Shown here piece after piece: positions 62,252-64,000 of a stretch of 64,000 nucleotides of DNA. The DNA lies in NCBI RefSeq assembly GCF_026213295.1, contig NC_079418.1, positions 5,157,887 to 5,221,886 on the forward strand, in the 5' to 3' direction. The notes under the pieces are model-generated. The model did not search any database. It was not told where the DNA came from and was given only the letters and a program-made list of their open reading frames with translations. The stretch's first letter is position 1; each line of letters opens with the position of its first letter. Both the position numbers and the translations under genes were made by a program. Source of the DNA: Gadus chalcogrammus. Its lineage: Eukaryota > Chordata > Actinopteri > Gadiformes > Gadidae.

Positions 62252-63267
62252 TTTTTATTATACTTCCTACCAAGAAAGTGGTACCACAGCCCAGACCGTA
62301 AATGGTGCCGACATGCCAATTGCATGACTAGATCCAGGTCCGTGAAGACTATTCAGACGACAAAATCCAGACACGCCGGTCACTAGGTGGCGCTATACCA
62401 AGGAATACGCGTTTGGGGCTATAACTCCCACACCGAACCTCCCACAGTCAAAAAACTTGTACACACATATTCACTGGAGTCTGCTGCATCTTTTGGCATA
62501 GGCCACGCCCATTTGCGTCCATGAATATTTTTCGCAAAATCGCGAAAACCGCAAAACAGTTTTTTCCCTACTCCTCCCACATTTTTTGACCAATCAACAC
62601 CAAACTTTGCACACGACATCTTCAGACGCACACGCAAAGAAATTATCGGACAGTTTTTTGATCCGACCGTCGACGACGAAACGGTAGCGTTTTGAATATT
62701 GGTATATTAGCTAAATTAGACGTGGAAAATCAAAAATCCAGAAAAATCCAAAGGTAGACATCGGAACGAGTCCAAATTTTACAGACATGTTGGTGCTAAC
62801 CTTAATGTCGTTCAATAAAATTTTCGGAATATTTCGCCATTAGGGGGCGCAATAAACGAGGAAATTGTATATCTTCTTATTGGCCAAAGGAATGTTCTTC
62901 AAACTCGAAGGAAACCATCAAGGGGCAAACCCGAGTCTATATAAAAAATATGGCCAAGAATTATTAATGTGGGCGGGAGTTATTTGGCAAAGGAAAATTG
63001 TCTTTTGAAAATTTCGCCACAAGGGGTCGCAAATAAACGACGAAATAATATATCTCCTAACTTGCCAATGGAATGTTCTGAAAACGCGTTTTGGGCTATA
63101 ACTCCCACACCGAAGCTCCCACAGTCAAAACCTTTCTATCCACAGATTCACTGGAGTCAGCTGCATCTTTTGGCACACGCTGTTTCTCAATTTTTGAACA
63201 CATGCTTCGCGTTGTGCCGGCGAAATGCACACTTCTTGGACCCCTGCATAACTGCTTGCAGTTCTAG
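62252..63267 (+). repeat. Family B unit B22 (1016 bp, no module)
   Basis: Starts TTTTTATTATACTTCC. From about 62570 onward it closely matches B21, indicating recent duplication of the 3' two thirds. Confidence 0.87.
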
Positions 63268-64000
63268 TTATTAGGGGTCCAAGCCAACAGGTTGGAACCC
63301 TATTGTTTTTGTAAGGATTATTATTATTATTATTATTATTCCCCCCTAGAAGTGGGTCCACAGCCCAAACCGTAAATGGTGCCGACACGCCAATTGCATT
63401 ACTAGATCCAGGGCCCTGAGTTCTAAGCAGACGACCAAATCCAGACACGCCGGCCACTAGGTGGCGCTATACCAAGGAAAGACGCGTTTGGGGCTATAAC
63501 TCCCACACCGAACCTCCCACATTCAAAACCTTGTACACACAGATTCACTGGAGTCTGCTGCATCTTTTGGCATAGGCCACGCCCATTTGCGTCTATAATT
63601 TTTTTTCGCAAAATCGCGAAAACCGCAAAACTGTTTTTTCGCTACTCCTCCCACATTTCTTGACCAATTGACACAAAACTTTGCACACGGCATCTTCAGA
63701 CGCACCCGCAAAGAAATCATCAACAGTTTTTTGATCCGACCTTCGACGACGAAACGGTCGCATTTTGAATATTGGAATATTAGCTAAATTAGACGTGGAA
63801 AATCAAAAATCCAAAAAAATCCAAAATCAGACATCGGATCGAGTCCAAATTGTACAGACATGTTGGTGCTAACCTTATTGTCGTTCGATAAAAATTCCGG
63901 AATTTTTCGCCATTAGGGGGCGCAATAAACGAGGAAATTGTATATCTTCTAATTGGCCCAAGGAATGTTCTTCAAACTATACGGAAACCATCAAGGGGGA
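63268..64000 (+). repeat. Family B unit B23 (cut by window edge)
   Basis: The module starts at 63273 (GGAACCC variant), followed by an ATT tract. CTCF-consensus core at 63454-63467. The unit runs off the window in the block before the TATA-like octamer. Confidence 0.86.

Larger units (their letters stand above)
37281..64000 (+). repeat. Family B macrosatellite array (22 head-to-tail units)
   Basis: All units have the same orientation and end in a hairpin followed by CTAG. Each starts with 0-4 copies of a module beginning AGGGGTCCAAGCC, then ATT repeats, then a body with AGTGGGACCACAGCCCAAAC or a close variant. Short units (about 0.80-0.99 kb) carry one copy of the CACGCCCATTTGCGTC block. Long units (about 1.37-1.49 kb) carry a second diverged copy. 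Compound units (1.75-2.02 kb) are two bodies fused without the intervening terminal hairpin. The array runs off the right edge. No coding sequence is supported. Confidence 0.9.

Noticed and set aside
1..64000. Centromeric satellite
   Set aside because: Unit lengths are long and irregular and the families are transposon-like. I noticed no CENP-B-like box, but I did not search exhaustively, so this is unsupported rather than excluded.
1..64000. Autonomous Helitron genes (Rep/helicase) or reverse transcriptase
   Set aside because: No long open frame with helicase, Rep or RT character is present on either strand; any autonomous partner must lie elsewhere.

Overview
This window looks like nuclear DNA from a vertebrate-type eukaryote, most likely a ray-finned fish. 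The guess rests on the texture of the sequence: AT-rich, with long degenerate repeats, ATT microsatellites, stretches resembling teleost interspersed repeats from memory, and no operon-like coding. I cannot confirm the species. I find no convincing protein-coding gene, tRNA, rRNA or CRISPR array. Essentially every base belongs to two related families of long tandem repeat units, all head to tail and all in the same orientation.

Family A fills 1-37280, with 22 units of about 1.24-2.34 kb. Family B fills about 37281-64000, with 22 units of about 0.80-2.02 kb; one isolated B unit (31787-32636) sits inside the A array. Both families share one plan. (1) A 5' hairpin module of about 50-59 bp is present 0-4 times in tandem. 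(2) An ATT/TTA microsatellite follows. (3) The body is built from diverged internal duplications. (4) A sub-terminal motif is the reverse complement of the start of the hairpin module. (5) A short 3' hairpin ends the unit; in B it is followed by CTAG. The two families have different sub-terminal sequences, but in each family the left and right copies still match each other. This resembles non-autonomous rolling-circle transposons (Helitron, or more closely Helentron/HINE elements) that have grown into a macrosatellite. That classification is inference; no Rep/helicase gene is present.

Five A units carry the same insert of 642-659 bp at the same site. It starts TG, ends CA and is flanked by the 5-bp duplication ATGTC, as a solo LTR would be. 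It carries an ETS-CRE-ETS promoter-like cluster and a GT...AG intron-like segment. One insertion that was then copied with the array explains all five.

The units are dense in consensus-like transcription-factor motifs: palindromic CRE plus YY1 in 21 A units, perfect DR1 nuclear-receptor motifs next to CTCF-like cores in 11 A units, a CTCF-consensus core in many B units, and TATA/CCAAT motifs in the long B units. Array history is visible as a recent 1739-bp duplication at the left edge, a near-identical unit pair 30 kb apart, a roughly 3.2 kb higher-order period in B, and several recombinant units. About 37.04-44.5 kb has many single-base indels relative to its sister copies, which looks more like unpolished assembly than biology.
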